A stretch of 64,000 nucleotides of DNA from Parashewanella curva. Lineage in GTDB: Bacteria; Pseudomonadota; Gammaproteobacteria; Enterobacterales; Shewanellaceae. Below, piece by piece: positions 8,178-17,915 of the stretch. Under the pieces are notes generated by a model, which was given only the letters and a program-made list of their open reading frames with translations, was not told the origin of the DNA and did no database searches. The stretch lies in contig NZ_ML014774.1 in NCBI RefSeq assembly GCF_003675895.1, positions 1-64,000 on the forward strand, read 5' to 3'. Position 1 is the first letter of the stretch. The number at the start of each line of letters is the position of its first letter. The translations under genes and the position numbers were made by a program.

Positions 8178-10352
8178 TTATTCTTGACCCTCTTTTATTT
8201 CCGCAGCTTGTCTTGCTAGTTTTTTCGCCTTTGCTTTGGCAACGGCTGCGGCAACACGAGCTTTTTTATCGTCAACTTCAGAATTAGAAGCGATTTCTAC
8301 CTTTTCATTATCTTTGAGTGTCTCAGAAGATTTCTGCTTAGCTAACTTCTTAGCTTTGGCTTTTGCTACAGCCGCGGCGATCTGTGCTTTTTTATCATTA
8401 ACCGGCGTACCATCAGAAGTAACTTCAATTTGAGCATCAGAAGCCTTAGCGGCTTTTTTCGCTTTTTTATCATCAACTGGCGCATCATCAGAAGTAACGT
8501 CAACTTGAGCTTCAGAAGACTTAGCGGCTTTTTTCGCTTTAGCTCTGGCTATTGCGGCTGCGATTTGCGCTTTTTTATCATCAGAATGCACATCATCAAG
8601 TGTCGCTTCAACTTGAGTTTCAGTAGCCTTAGCCACTTTTTTTGCTTTAGCTCTGGCTATCGCAGCTGCAACCTGAGATTTTTTATCGCCTGATGCATCC
8701 TCAGTCGTAGATTGATTATTTTCAGTTTGAGCAGCCTTTTTGGCTTTGGCTCTAGCAATAGCTGCTGCAACTTTTGACTGCTTATCATCAGTGTCGCTAG
8801 CACTGTCAGATTGAGTTTCGGCGGCCTTTTTAGCTTGTACACGCGCTAAGGCAGCAGCAACAGCGTCTTTATTGGCAGATGACATCGATGATTTCCGGCG
8901 TTCTGCTGCTTGTCGAGAACGCTCTTCTCTAGCCTGCTTTTCTTTTTCCAAGCGCTCAAGCCTTGCATCAAATCTTTTTTTGGCTTCTTCTGCTGCGAGT
9001 TTATTTTGTTCTTCTGTTTTGATTGCTGATTTAGCAATACGATAATACTCCACGAGTGGAATATCAGAAGGGCAGACATAACTACAACAGCCACATTCAA
9101 TACAGTCTTTCAGGTTATAGCTTGCAGCTTTATCATATTCTTCGGCTTTTGCATGCCAAAAGAGTTGTTGTGGCAGAAGGCTAGCGGGGCAAACTGTGGC
9201 GCATTCACCACATCGAATACAGGACTTTTCTTCTGCTTGACCATTAAATTCTTGCCGACTAGGCGCAATAATACAGTTGGTGCCTTTTAAAATCGGTGCT
9301 CTTGAATCACGTAATGCATGCCCCATCATTGGACCACCAACAATAAATTGTTGGTGCGAAGGATCATGTAGACCACAGGCTTCAATAATATGCTCAATTG
9401 GCGTTCCGATTGGAATCCAATAATTGCCTGGATTCTTAAAATTATCTCCGGTGAGGGTAACAACGCGTTGAGTTAATGGCTTAGATTCGTCAACAGCTTC
9501 TGCAATGGCAAATGCCGTCCCGACATTTTGTACTACGATACCTAGTGTTGCAGGAATACTTCCTGACGGGACTTCTTGACCTGTTAATATTTGGATAAGT
9601 TGCTTTTCGCCACCTGATGGGTATTGCGTCGGCACTTGAGTAACCCGAGCTATTTGCGACAGTAAAGTATTACTTGCTAATGCAGATTGCATAATGCTTA
9701 TTGCTTCGGGTTTGTTATCTTCGATAGCAATTACGATTCTCGTCGGGTCGATCAGTTTACGAATGATTTCAATACCACGCAGAATGCTTTCGGCTTTTTC
9801 TCTCATCAAGCGGTCATCGGAGGTGATGTAAGGTTCACATTCAACACCATTGATGATCAGTAATTCAATGTCACTGCTTGGTGCTAATTTTATATGTGTA
9901 GGAAAAGCGGCACCGCCCATTCCGGCTATGCCTGAGTGCCTAATAATGTCTAGAAGTTCTTGATGACTGTATTCATTAGAGAGAGTTTGAGTTTTATCAT
10001 CTGAACACGCATCATTACCATCAGCATCAATGATCACGCTTAAAACAGGCAATGCTGAAGCATGGTTACTGGGCATAGTTCTGATGGCTGTTACAATACC
10101 AGAAGTCGGAGCATGACAGGGTAGGTGGCGTTCACCTTTGGTAAGAGCCTGACCTTTGGTAACTTTGTCGCCGATCGATACAGATAGTGTGCAATTTTCT
10201 CCAACCGTTGGAACAGGTATGACAAACTGTTTTGCCAATGGTAAGTTATTAATAGCAGCTCGGTTAGAAAGTTGTTTTGATTGCGGCGGATGAATACCAC
10301 CAGTCAAGGGCCACAGAGTGCCTTTATCTATTTGCTCTAAAAGGGTTAGCAC
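8178..10352 (-). CDS. rsxC: Electron transport complex subunit RsxC/RnfC with long Lys/Ala repeat tail
   Basis: Peripheral subunit that binds NADH/FMN and iron-sulphur clusters, 724 residues. The N-terminal core (about 1-450) has [24 protein letters not shown] and GGPMMGH. Two 4Fe-4S motifs follow: [17 protein letters not shown] (about 380) and [16 protein letters not shown] (about 420). From about residue 440 a charged coiled-coil segment leads into at least six imperfect copies of a module containing [18 protein letters not shown]. Such tails are known in gammaproteobacterial RnfC, but copy number varies. It overlaps rsxB by 7 bp. Confidence 0.96.
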   Translation of the reverse strand: MLTLLEQIDKGTLWPLTGGIHPPQSKQLSNRAAINNLPLAKQFVIPVPTVGENCTLSVSIGDKVTKGQALTKGERHLPCHAPTSGIVTAIRTMPSNHASALPVLSVIIDADGNDACSDDKTQTLSNEYSHQELLDIIRHSGIAGMGGAAFPTHIKLAPSSDIELLIINGVECEPYITSDDRLMREKAESILRGIEIIRKLIDPTRIVIAIEDNKPEAISIMQSALASNTLLSQIARVTQVPTQYPSGGEKQLIQILTGQEVPSGSIPATLGIVVQNVGTAFAIAEAVDESKPLTQRVVTLTGDNFKNPGNYWIPIGTPIEHIIEACGLHDPSHQQFIVGGPMMGHALRDSRAPILKGTNCIIAPSRQEFNGQAEEKSCIRCGECATVCPASLLPQQLFWHAKAEEYDKAASYNLKDCIECGCCSYVCPSDIPLVEYYRIAKSAIKTEEQNKLAAEEAKKRFDARLERLEKEKQAREERSRQAAERRKSSMSSANKDAVAAALARVQAKKAAETQSDSASDTDDKQSKVAAAIARAKAKKAAQTENNQSTTEDASGDKKSQVAAAIARAKAKKVAKATETQVEATLDDVHSDDKKAQIAAAIARAKAKKAAKSSEAQVDVTSDDAPVDDKKAKKAAKASDAQIEVTSDGTPVNDKKAQIAAAVAKAKAKKLAKQKSSETLKDNEKVEIASNSEVDDKKARVAAAVAKAKAKKLARQAAEIKEGQE
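8215..8870. repeat. Tandem imperfect coding repeats of the RsxC tail
   Basis: Repeat units of roughly 35-40 codons, each with [18 protein letters not shown] or a close variant, separated by acidic Ser/Thr/Asp spacers. At least six copies are visible. One unit is shortened and lacks the central Ala-rich core ([15 protein letters not shown]), which suggests copy loss by recombination between units. Confidence 0.8.
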
Positions 10353-10918
10353 TGTGATTCCTCATGTAACATCTTCACAGGAATCGCATTCACACGCCAA
10401 TCCCAGTTAGTTAGGGTGGTTTCTTCAGGTATCATATCGATACAGTCAACAGGGCACGGCTCAACACATAGATCGCAGCCAGTACAGTTTTTAGTGATAA
10501 CGGTATGCATCAGTTTTCCTGCTCCGACAATGGCGTCCACAGGACAAGCTTGAATACACTTGGTGCAACCAATACATTCATCTTCACGTATATAAGCCAC
10601 CTTTTTGACTTGAGCTTCTTCCGAAACATTCAGAGGTTCAGGATCAACCCCCATAATATCGGCAAGCTTTTCCATCGTTGCTGTACCGCCAGGAGGGCAT
10701 TTATTGATCTTTTCCCCGTTAGAAATCGCTTCTGCATAGGGGCGACAACCGGGGTATCCGCATTGACCACATTGAGTTTGGGGTAATGTTGACTCTAATT
10801 GATCAACAACAGGGTTTCCTTCAACCTTAAAACGATGAGCAGCGTAACCTAATAAAGCACCAAAAATAAGTGCTAATACCGACAAAAGAATAACGGCAGT
10901 AACAATATCGATAATCAT
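10346..10918 (-). CDS. rsxB: Electron transport complex subunit RsxB/RnfB
   Basis: Iron-sulphur subunit, 190 residues. An N-terminal membrane helix is followed by a 4Fe-4S domain ([18 protein letters not shown], about 47-65). Two ferredoxin-type 4Fe-4S motifs follow, [16 protein letters not shown] and [16 protein letters not shown]. It is thought to accept electrons and pass them to the membrane subunits. Its start overlaps the rsxA stop by one base. Confidence 0.97.
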   Translation of the reverse strand: MIIDIVTAVILLSVLALIFGALLGYAAHRFKVEGNPVVDQLESTLPQTQCGQCGYPGCRPYAEAISNGEKINKCPPGGTATMEKLADIMGVDPEPLNVSEEAQVKKVAYIREDECIGCTKCIQACPVDAIVGAGKLMHTVITKNCTGCDLCVEPCPVDCIDMIPEETTLTNWDWRVNAIPVKMLHEESQC

Positions 10919-11496
10919 TATTTAACTAGCCCTGTAAAGCCCATAAAGGCCAATGACATTAATCCTGCAGTGATCATTGCAATTGCACCACCTCTGAAAG
11001 GAAGAGGTATATCGGCAGCAGCCAAACGTTCTCGCATTGCGGAGAACAATACTAAGACCAATGAAAATCCAACAGCTGCACCGAACCCATAGACAGCCGA
11101 CTCTAAAAAGTTATGTTTTTCATTGATGTTTAATAACGCCACACCCAATACAGCACAGTTAGTTGTGATAAGTGGGAGATAGATCCCCAAAGTTCTGTAT
11201 AAAGATGCGCTGGTCTTCTGAACGACCATTTCAGTAAATTGCACTACGACTGCAATGACCAATATAAAGCTGATGGTTCTTAGGTAAGCTAAGTCGAAAG
11301 GGATCAATAAATACAAATTAACGAGGTAGCTTAGAACTGAAGCAAGCGTTAACACAAAAGTGGTTGCCATAGACATGCCAATGGCCGATTCAAGTTTGCT
11401 TGAAACTCCCATAAAAGGGCAGAGACCAAGGAATTTGACCAATACGAAGTTATTAACAAGTACGGTACCGATAAGCAAGAGGAGATATTCGGTCAT
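10918..11496 (-). CDS. rsxA: Electron transport complex subunit RsxA/RnfA
   Basis: First gene of rsxABCDGE-nth. A 192-residue protein of six membrane helices with the conserved [19 protein letters not shown], in which a Cys pairs with that of RsxE to hold an iron-sulphur site in the membrane. The family start is [10 protein letters not shown], so I take the ATG two codons into the longest frame. A promoter at 11529-11557 lies just upstream. Confidence 0.96.
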   Translation of the reverse strand: MTEYLLLLIGTVLVNNFVLVKFLGLCPFMGVSSKLESAIGMSMATTFVLTLASVLSYLVNLYLLIPFDLAYLRTISFILVIAVVVQFTEMVVQKTSASLYRTLGIYLPLITTNCAVLGVALLNINEKHNFLESAVYGFGAAVGFSLVLVLFSAMRERLAAADIPLPFRGGAIAMITAGLMSLAFMGFTGLVK

Positions 11497-11528
11497 TACC
11501 AAAAATTGTTTTAAACATTAATTTGACT

Positions 11529-11557
11529 ATTATCGGTGTTTCTTACTTCAGAAACAA
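11529..11557 (-). promoter_or_regulatory. Candidate rsx operon promoter with internal dyad
   Basis: On the minus strand a TTGTTT -35 (11557-11552) and a GATAAT -10 (11534-11529) are separated by exactly 17 bp. A 6-bp dyad, GTTTCT (11538-11543) / AGAAAC (11550-11555), fills the spacer and touches the -35, a good place for a repressor. Confidence 0.5.
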
Positions 11558-11615
11558 TCCTTTGAGCTTAAACTACTGCGAACATGAGTGAAAATTTATC
11601 AAAAATTTATAAATG

Positions 11616-11623
11616 GTTTGTAA
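11616..11623. repeat. Left 8-bp target-site duplication of the IS66 element
   Basis: GTTTGTAA abuts the element and is repeated exactly at 13176-13183. Eight bp is the usual IS66 duplication length. Confidence 0.93.
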
Positions 11624-13175
11624 GTAACCATTCGCCAGCGTACTATTGACTAATCGCTGGTGAGGTTGAACACGTCTGGATAGGGCTTTCTTTCTGTTAC
11701 TGCTGTAACAATCTCCGATATGACATCAAGTGCCGATAGACCACGCTTTTTACATGTCTCAATCACTGACAATACTCTAGAGCGGAACTCATCTCCTCTG
11801 TCTGAGCTTGTTCCAAAGCAGTTTTTACGCATGATAACCGTACCTCTAATGCAGCGCTCAGCTTCATTATTGGTAAGTGGTGTCCCTTGGTAAGTAACAA
11901 AGACCCACAACCCTGTTTCACACTTCAGTAAGTGTTGGCATCGGCCAGAGTATCTCTCTGATGGTGTATCAGCGCCTTTTTCCAGTAAGCTTTTAAAGCT
12001 CTGTTTCAGACGTTGCATTCTTCTTAACCACTGAACTTCCGTTAGTAGATTTTGCTCATATCGATGCTGAGTTCGAAATACAGTTTGAAGGATTAGCACC
12101 AACTTCTTCCCTATGCGAGAAGTCAGCCCACCACCTGAGTAATCCGCCATTTGTTGAAGGTTACGTAATACATGAGCAAGGCACAGCTGGTGCTTTTCTG
12201 GGTTAATGAAGTTGTAGGCCGCATATTGGTCAGTGATAACAATGTTGTCCTTACATTCACCAAGCATAAATTTAGCGTTGTCTTTATTTCTGAAGTATCG
12301 AACTGTCTGAAATACAGCATCTTGTGATGAAATCAACCAACACCAACGAGTTCCTTGTTCACCATTACGAAAGTGGGAAGTTTCATCACTATGAACATAC
12401 AAAGCTTTGTGGATATGCTCTTTCAAGCTTTGATGCGTTGGAGTGAGCATAGAACTGACTTTTCCTTGTGCTTCTGAAATCGCTCCCGTTGAAAAAGTCA
12501 CTCCGTATTGTTCAAGTAGCAGCTGTCGAGTTTGAGAAACACTTAAGTGGTACTTTCCTGCCAACACTGCGATATAACTCATTAAACGAGCACCTATTTG
12601 GCCTTTGGGGCACTTTCAGGTAACTCCCCTTTGTAGGTGGCATTACAATATTCACAGTGTCCATGAAAGATTTGATACTCAATAATTTCCAAAGGCACTT
12701 TGGGTAAATCGAAGACTTGATGACGGCGACTACATTGCTCATTTACATTGATGTGATGGTGACAAGCCGAGCAGCAAGCTTGAGGCTTGCACTCAATGAT
12801 TTTGTCAGTATCAGACAATTCAGCTAACGGTCTTTTGTGCCCCGTGTGGCCTGGCTGAGCGCCCACCTTATTTCGGCTACGAGGCATTTGAGCTTTTTTC
12901 GCTCCGCCTTAGCTTCAGGTGTATCTGAAGAGGGTGACTTTGATGAGTTTCGAGAAGATTGCTTCAGCTTATCTTCATACTCCCTAAGCTTTTGCCAGAG
13001 CTCTCGTATGAGTAAATTAGCTTCTATCAAATTTGAAGGCTGGGGCGCATCTTTCTCATATAGCTTTTTCTTTTTCATGCGAACATAAAAACACCATAAA
13101 AAGATCGAGCAAGTAACAATGTTAGATCAAGTGATTTGTTTCACAGAAATCAATAGGGGCTTGGTGAATGGTTAC
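11624..13175 (-). mobile_element. IS66-family insertion sequence (transposase only)
   Basis: A 1552-bp element bounded by terminal inverted repeats of 26 bp that match at 20 positions. Both begin GTAACCATTC and end CTATTGA on the inner side, and GTAA ends are typical of IS66. The target duplication GTTTGTAA is perfect on both sides, so insertion is fairly recent. It carries a single transposase (TnpC-type) and no tnpA or tnpB. It landed between the rsx promoter and the end of the EAL-domain gene, without breaking an obvious gene. Confidence 0.93.
11650..13078 (-). CDS. IS66 transposase, three frames joined by two -1 shifts
   Basis: The start region 13078-12893 has the IS66 coiled-coil and zinc-finger leader (LIRELWQKLREYEDKLKQSS, then NSSKSPSSD). 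The second frame (12893-12603) has the zinc-binding CCSACHHH and CEYC motifs. The third (12603-11650) is the catalytic DDE domain (HSDETSHFRNG, DQYAAYNF, LTNNEAERCIRG). At both junctions the zero-frame reading has an in-phase slippery heptamer: A_AAA_AAG at 12899-12893 and C_CCA_AAG at 12609-12603. A -1 shift at each gives one protein of about 476 residues with family-like sequence across the joins. Either programmed frameshifting or two single-base deletions explains this. Confidence 0.75.
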
Positions 13176-13183
13176 GTTTGTAA
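13176..13183. repeat. Right 8-bp target-site duplication of the IS66 element
   Basis: GTTTGTAA, identical to 11616-11623. Confidence 0.93.
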
Positions 13184-13252
13184 AGCAGTCCTGACTTGTT
13201 AATGCCATTGATAATTACACTAATACAGATAATTAATGAACTGAAGCTCTGT

Positions 13253-15163
13253 TTACGCTGCTCGCAAAATTTTTGGTGACGATATAAAGAATCCCTGTAA
13301 ACCATCAACCAATAATTGTTCAAATTCAATTTTTTCAGCTTGGCTTTCAATATTTGTTGCTATAACAGGTATGCCTAAACGTTTTGCTATATCAACCAAC
13401 ATACGAACGATAAAGCGGTTATCTTCATTAAAATGGATATCCTTAGTAAAACTACTATCAAGCTTTATGAAGTCAGGTCTTACTTCTTTTAAGAATTTAA
13501 AGGCTGTAAATCCAGTTCCAAATTTTTCAAAACAAACTCGAGCACTTGACTTATGAACCGTTTTTACAAAATTAGCCGCTGCAGTTGTGTTAACTTGCAT
13601 GCCTGTTTCACCAACTTCAAACACTAACTTTGAAGCAATGTTTGCATGTTGTTTTAGTTGATTATGAAGCCAAGCTTGAAAACTTTTATTCAAAGCTGAT
13701 GCAGCACTGATATTAATCCCAATTGAACTACGTAATGTAGGCTTTTTAATCAGCAATCTCATTGCTTTAGTGATCACCATCTTATCAAGCTCCGTAACTA
13801 TGTCGAGCCGCTCTGCCATTGTTATAACAGCAGATGTTGGTAATATTCTAGAGTCTTCATTCTGGAAGCGAGTCAGGAACTCTTGGTAAAAGGCGGTTTG
13901 AGAGTTACAAGACTGAATGGGCTGATAGTAAAAGGTAGCGCCTCCACTTTTTAGGATGTAGTTAAGTGTTTGCTTCCAATGTCCATCACCGATTTTATCA
14001 GAATCGGTTTCTTTATCCATTGCATAAAAACAGTTTGATCCCAAAGTCTCAGCCACACTAAGAGAGGATTCGAGCATTTCTATCGTAGTTATAGACGGTA
14101 TTTGGTTTTTATATGGAATTAACCCAATGTGAGCAACAGAAGGTGTTTTTAGTAACTGTTGGTACTCATCCAATAATGATTTTAACTTTGGCAGTAAGGT
14201 TTGTGCACCTTGAAAGCTCACTTCAGGTAAAACAATTGCAAAATCAGCACTCGATATGCGGTAATGGCTGGCTTTTGCAGTGGTTTTAGTCATTGAAAGA
14301 AGTAACTTAGTGATTTTTATTAGATAAGCATCACCGGCGTTACGTCCTTGAATTTGATTGATATACCCGAGCTCACTCGCGCGCAATACTATAATAGAAC
14401 CATTTATTTTATTATCACTTTTCGCCGCGTCTTCTAGCTTTTTATAAAAAATTAACCGAGTGAGTAATCCTGTAAGTTGATCTTGTCTTGCTTCTTTGTT
14501 TAGTTGCTGGTTTTCAACAGATATCTGACTAACTCTTTCTGCATAAAGCTTTTTAGCCTGTGAAATAGCATCTTCAACGAGCTTAAACTGCTTAGGAAAT
14601 GAAGTTGTCGAGTATATAGCTGATTTGCGATTTGGTATTTGTTCAATTAATTGAATTAACTGATTGAGATAATGGTTTACGCGGCTAAAGCAAAGTAGTG
14701 CACAGAGTGCAATAAGGACATAACTACTCACCAGTACAATAGCAATATTAATAAAGTCTGAAATGATCGCTTGATTTGTTTTCGTTACATCTAATTTGAC
14801 TTGTATTCTGCCAGAATCAGTTTGTTGATAGCTTCCAACATTATTTGGAAATAATTGGTTAATAATATAGGGTTTATCGATAACTAATTGACCAGTGGTG
14901 TAGTTGTTCTCAGTGTCTTCTTTATCGATATATTGAAAAAAGCGAATAGGCGTGATGGCTTTGATTATTTGATAAATACCCAAACCATCCTTAGGCCAGT
15001 TTTCAACTTTTGAGACTTGTTTTTGATAGCTAGTTAATCGCTCATGGTTGGTTTGCTGAAACTTCGCAAGTTGGAATTGGTATAAAAGCACTAATCCTGT
15101 GCCGAAAATACTAAATAAAATTGTTTGAAAAAACTTTGAAGAAAACATATTCATCCGGTCCAT
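13253..15163 (-). CDS. Membrane protein with degenerate GGDEF and EAL domains (CsrD/LapD-like)
   Basis: A 636-residue protein: membrane helix (about 12-30), extracytoplasmic sensor region, second helix (about 135-160, IAIVLVSSYVLIALCALLCF), GGDEF-type domain and EAL-type domain. Catalytic motifs are lost: the GGDEF position reads RISSADF, EAL reads EFL, and the DDFGTG metal loop reads FEKFGTG. It should therefore neither make nor cleave c-di-GMP. This pattern fits CsrD/MshH (turnover of CsrB-type RNAs with RNase E) or a LapD-like c-di-GMP receptor. Length, layout and C-terminal QGFFISSPK recall CsrD most. It stands alone; no msh genes or LapG are beside it. Confidence 0.72.
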   Translation of the reverse strand: MDRMNMFSSKFFQTILFSIFGTGLVLLYQFQLAKFQQTNHERLTSYQKQVSKVENWPKDGLGIYQIIKAITPIRFFQYIDKEDTENNYTTGQLVIDKPYIINQLFPNNVGSYQQTDSGRIQVKLDVTKTNQAIISDFINIAIVLVSSYVLIALCALLCFSRVNHYLNQLIQLIEQIPNRKSAIYSTTSFPKQFKLVEDAISQAKKLYAERVSQISVENQQLNKEARQDQLTGLLTRLIFYKKLEDAAKSDNKINGSIIVLRASELGYINQIQGRNAGDAYLIKITKLLLSMTKTTAKASHYRISSADFAIVLPEVSFQGAQTLLPKLKSLLDEYQQLLKTPSVAHIGLIPYKNQIPSITTIEMLESSLSVAETLGSNCFYAMDKETDSDKIGDGHWKQTLNYILKSGGATFYYQPIQSCNSQTAFYQEFLTRFQNEDSRILPTSAVITMAERLDIVTELDKMVITKAMRLLIKKPTLRSSIGINISAASALNKSFQAWLHNQLKQHANIASKLVFEVGETGMQVNTTAAANFVKTVHKSSARVCFEKFGTGFTAFKFLKEVRPDFIKLDSSFTKDIHFNEDNRFIVRMLVDIAKRLGIPVIATNIESQAEKIEFEQLLVDGLQGFFISSPKILRAA

Positions 15164-15497
15164 CAGACTTGTTTGCTAACTAAAATCAACAGTCCTAATT
15201 AATATCAATATATCGATAAATGCCAATAAGAACTCAGTAATATCTGATTTATGGCTTAGGAGTAATAACAAAGGCAGTTCAGGTAAAAATAAAAATTGGT
15301 CAGTTGATGCATGCCTTAGTTTGAGTTGCTTTTAAACTTCCGTTTATGACTGCAACCTTACTCATATTAAAATTTTTCTTAGAAACTAAATCTAATTGCA
15401 TTTACACATGCTTGTTTACTAAGACAATTAATATGATTTGTACGCTATTTTAAACATTTTTATAGAAAAAGAAATGATAGATTTACTTTTTAAATGA
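15164..15497. other. A+T-rich intergenic region between the tRNA cluster and the EAL-domain gene
   Basis: No convincing gene. It must hold the 3' processing region of the tRNA transcript and the promoter of the EAL-domain gene. I see no hairpin with a clear T-run on the minus strand after the last tRNA; the nearest T-rich stretch is around 15455-15480. Confidence 0.5.
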
Positions 15498-15573
15498 TGG
15501 CTCCCCAGACTGGACTCGAACCAGTGACATACGGATTAACAGTCCGCCGTTCTACCAACTGAACTACAGGGGA
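15498..15573 (-). tRNA. tRNA-Asn (GTT), copy 5 of the transcript
   Basis: 76 nt with encoded CCA; anticodon GTT in the loop CTGTTAA. It is identical to the other four copies. The acceptor stem has a U6-U67 mismatch (TCCCCTG against CTGGGGA). Confidence 0.97.
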
Positions 15574-15594
15574 GTAGAAGAAATGTATTAAATT

Positions 15595-15670
15595 TGGCTC
15601 CCCAGACTGGACTCGAACCAGTGACATACGGATTAACAGTCCGCCGTTCTACCAACTGAACTACAGGGGA
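15595..15670 (-). tRNA. tRNA-Asn (GTT), copy 4 of the transcript
   Basis: 76 nt including CCA, anticodon GTT, same sequence as the neighbours; 21-bp spacer to the next copy. Confidence 0.97.
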
Positions 15671-15692
15671 ATCGAAATTTAATTTTTAAATG

Positions 15693-15768
15693 TGGCTCCC
15701 CAGACTGGACTCGAACCAGTGACATACGGATTAACAGTCCGCCGTTCTACCAACTGAACTACAGGGGA
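15693..15768 (-). tRNA. tRNA-Asn (GTT), copy 3 of the transcript
   Basis: 76 nt including CCA, anticodon GTT, same sequence as the neighbours; 22-bp spacer to copy 4. Confidence 0.97.
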
Positions 15769-15791
15769 ATTGTACATTTAATTTTGAATGT

Positions 15792-15867
15792 TGGCTCCCC
15801 AGACTGGACTCGAACCAGTGACATACGGATTAACAGTCCGCCGTTCTACCAACTGAACTACAGGGGA
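15792..15867 (-). tRNA. tRNA-Asn (GTT), copy 2 of the transcript
   Basis: 76 nt including CCA, anticodon GTT, same sequence as the neighbours; 23-bp spacer to copy 3. Confidence 0.97.
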
Positions 15868-15898
15868 ACATTCAAAATTTGTTTCAAGGTGAAGAAGT

Positions 15899-15974
15899 TG
15901 GCTCCCCAGACTGGACTCGAACCAGTGACATACGGATTAACAGTCCGCCGTTCTACCAACTGAACTACAGGGGA
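15899..15974 (-). tRNA. tRNA-Asn (GTT), first copy of the transcript
   Basis: 76 nt including CCA, anticodon GTT, same sequence as the others; nearest to the promoter at 16008-16036. Confidence 0.97.
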
Positions 15975-16007
15975 TTGGTTTTCTTCTTCTCGTTGAAGAC
16001 GGGACGC

Positions 16008-16036
16008 ATAGTAAAGCGGTCTTATAAATGAGTCAA
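16008..16036 (-). promoter_or_regulatory. Promoter of the tRNA-Asn cluster, stringent-type
   Basis: On the minus strand TTGACT (16036-16031), a 17-bp spacer and TACTAT (16013-16008) are followed by the G+C-rich discriminator GCGTCCC. That is the pattern of stable-RNA promoters under growth-rate and ppGpp control. Confidence 0.8.
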
Positions 16037-16156
16037 CTCGACTTTTAAAAAAAAGTGTAATTATGCTGTTAAGTGGTCATCTAGTGTTCACAATGTTGGT
16101 TTTCTAGATAGATAACGATAATTTCTTAAACAAGTCGTTAGAGAATTAATATTATA

Positions 16157-16173
16157 CCAATTACTGTAATTGG
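16157..16173. repeat. Short palindrome of an interspersed type
   Basis: CCAATTACTGTAATTGG has 7-bp arms and is preceded by ATA. Similar ATACCAATTAC...GTAATTGG palindromes are, from memory, scattered in related marine genomes. Function unknown. Confidence 0.4.
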
Positions 16174-16224
16174 GAACGCCCCCTAATCTTTTAACTTTTT
16201 GATGTTTCTGAGTATGTTCAGTAA

Positions 16225-16254
16225 TAAAAAAGGCCATCAAATGATGGCCTTTAA
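16225..16254 (-). terminator. Terminator of asnS
   Basis: On the minus strand AAAGGCCATCA pairs across a short loop with TGATGGCCTTT, followed by a T-rich tract, about 20 bp beyond the asnS stop. It separates asnS from the tRNA promoter. Confidence 0.85.
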
Positions 16255-16271
16255 AATTTGCAAGCGATCCA

Positions 16272-17672
16272 TTAGAAGTTTGCGCTTCTTGGCGCACGAG
16301 GGAATGGAATAACGTCTCGGATGTTAGAAACGCCTGTTACATAAGAAACTAGACGCTCAAAACCTAGGCCAAAACCTGAGTGAGGTACTGTGCCATAACG
16401 GCGCAAATCCCGGTACCACCAGTAATCTTCTTTTTCTAAGCCCATTTCTTCTAGGCGCATGTCTAGAACTTCTAGGCGTTCTTCACGCTGAGCACCACCA
16501 ATGATTTCACCAATACCTGGAGCTAAAACGTCCATAGCTGCAACAGTTTTACCATCGTCATTCAAGCGCATATAGAAGGCTTTGATGTCTTTAGGATAGT
16601 TTTTAACAACTACAGGTGCTTTGAAGTGTTCTTCAGCAAGAAAACGCTCATGCTCAGAACTCATGTCTATACCCCATTCGACATCGAATTCGAACTTCTT
16701 ACCACAGTTTTTAAGAATTTGGATAGCATCAGTGTAATCCACTTGAGCAAAGTCAGAGCTTACAAATGCTTCTAAACGTTCAATAGCGGTTTTCTCAACA
16801 CGTTGAGCAAAAAATTCCAAATCTTCACGGCATTCGGTAAGCGCTGCATTAAATGCATACTTCAACATGTCTTCAGCAAGACCTGCTACGTCATCTAGAT
16901 CGGCAAAAGCAACTTCTGGTTCTACCATCCAAAACTCTGCTAAATGACGAGAAGTATTTGAGTTCTCTGCGCGGAAAGTTGGGCCAAAGGTATAAACTTT
17001 CGATAAAGCGCAAGCATAAGTCTCGGCGTTTAATTGACCTGATACTGTTAAGAATGCTTCTTTGCCGAAAAAGTCTTTGTCGTAATCCACTTCGCCTTTA
17101 TCAGTCATTGGCAAGTTTTGCATATCTAAAGTTGATACGCGAAACATTTCCCCCGCGCCTTCACAGTCAGAAGCTGTGATGAGTGGGGTCGATGCCCATA
17201 AGAAACCACGCTCATGGTAGAAACGGTGAATTGCTTGAGATAGACAGTTACGAACACGCATTACTGCACCGATAATGTTGGTGCGAGGCCGTAAATGTGC
17301 GAGTTCACGTAAATGCTCGATTGAATGGCGCTTAGCTGCCATAGGATAAGTGTCTGGATCGTCCACCCAGCCAACAACTTTAACTTCAGTAACTTGAAGC
17401 TCGAAAGTTTGACCTTTACCTTGAGACTCAACAACTTCACCCGTCATTTCAACTGAACAACCAGCAGTAAGTTTCAAAATTTCGTCTTGGTAATTATTTA
17501 AATTGTTGGGTACGACGCCTTGAATAGGATTGAAGCAAGAGCCATCGTAAACGGCTAAGAAAGAGATACCAGCTTTGGAATCTCGACGAGTTCTAACCCA
17601 GCCACGAACTGTGACTTGTGAACCCACTGAATGCTCTCCATTAAATACAGAGACGACGGTTGCAATACTCAT
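16272..17672 (-). CDS. asnS: Asparaginyl-tRNA synthetase
   Basis: Charges tRNA-Asn with asparagine in the cytoplasm. About 466 residues, the length of E. coli AsnS. An N-terminal OB-fold anticodon-binding domain ([16 protein letters not shown]) precedes a class II catalytic core with motif 2 ([21 protein letters not shown] split across the strand pair) and motif 3 ([16 protein letters not shown]). The start MSIATVVSV matches the family, seven codons inside the longest frame. Its cognate tRNA genes, five copies, follow on the same strand but from their own promoter. Confidence 0.97.
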   Translation of the reverse strand: MSIATVVSVFNGEHSVGSQVTVRGWVRTRRDSKAGISFLAVYDGSCFNPIQGVVPNNLNNYQDEILKLTAGCSVEMTGEVVESQGKGQTFELQVTEVKVVGWVDDPDTYPMAAKRHSIEHLRELAHLRPRTNIIGAVMRVRNCLSQAIHRFYHERGFLWASTPLITASDCEGAGEMFRVSTLDMQNLPMTDKGEVDYDKDFFGKEAFLTVSGQLNAETYACALSKVYTFGPTFRAENSNTSRHLAEFWMVEPEVAFADLDDVAGLAEDMLKYAFNAALTECREDLEFFAQRVEKTAIERLEAFVSSDFAQVDYTDAIQILKNCGKKFEFDVEWGIDMSSEHERFLAEEHFKAPVVVKNYPKDIKAFYMRLNDDGKTVAAMDVLAPGIGEIIGGAQREERLEVLDMRLEEMGLEKEDYWWYRDLRRYGTVPHSGFGLGFERLVSYVTGVSNIRDVIPFPRAPRSANF

Positions 17673-17722
17673 TGTTGCTTGTTTCTCCAACAAAAGGGGT
17701 AATTATTCATAAGAAGGTGACT

Positions 17723-17750
17723 ATATTACCGTTATGCGGACTTTTCTCAA
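17723..17750 (-). promoter_or_regulatory. Candidate asnS promoter
   Basis: On the minus strand TTGAGA (17750-17745), a 16-bp spacer and TAATAT (17728-17723) lie about 50 bp before the asnS start. The match is moderate. Confidence 0.4.
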
Positions 17751-17915
17751 GGAGTTTGACAACGAGAGTTAGATTATTTGTCTGTATGCAATTAGCTTTG
17801 TACTTCAGTGGTATATCGGGTGAAGTAAAAACTACAAAATAAAGGATATTAAGCTTAAGCTAATTGTCAGCTTGTTAAATATACTCTGAAAGCCTGTTTT
17901 ACTGTTGGAGTCAAT

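Noticed and set aside
8430-8693. Long open frames opposite the RsxC tail
   Set aside because: They are shadows of the Lys/Ala codon repeats on the coding strand.
15498-15974. Regular about 100-bp repeats, considered as a CRISPR array
   Set aside because: Each repeat is a complete tRNA-Asn gene with CCA; the spacers are short A+T-rich linkers.
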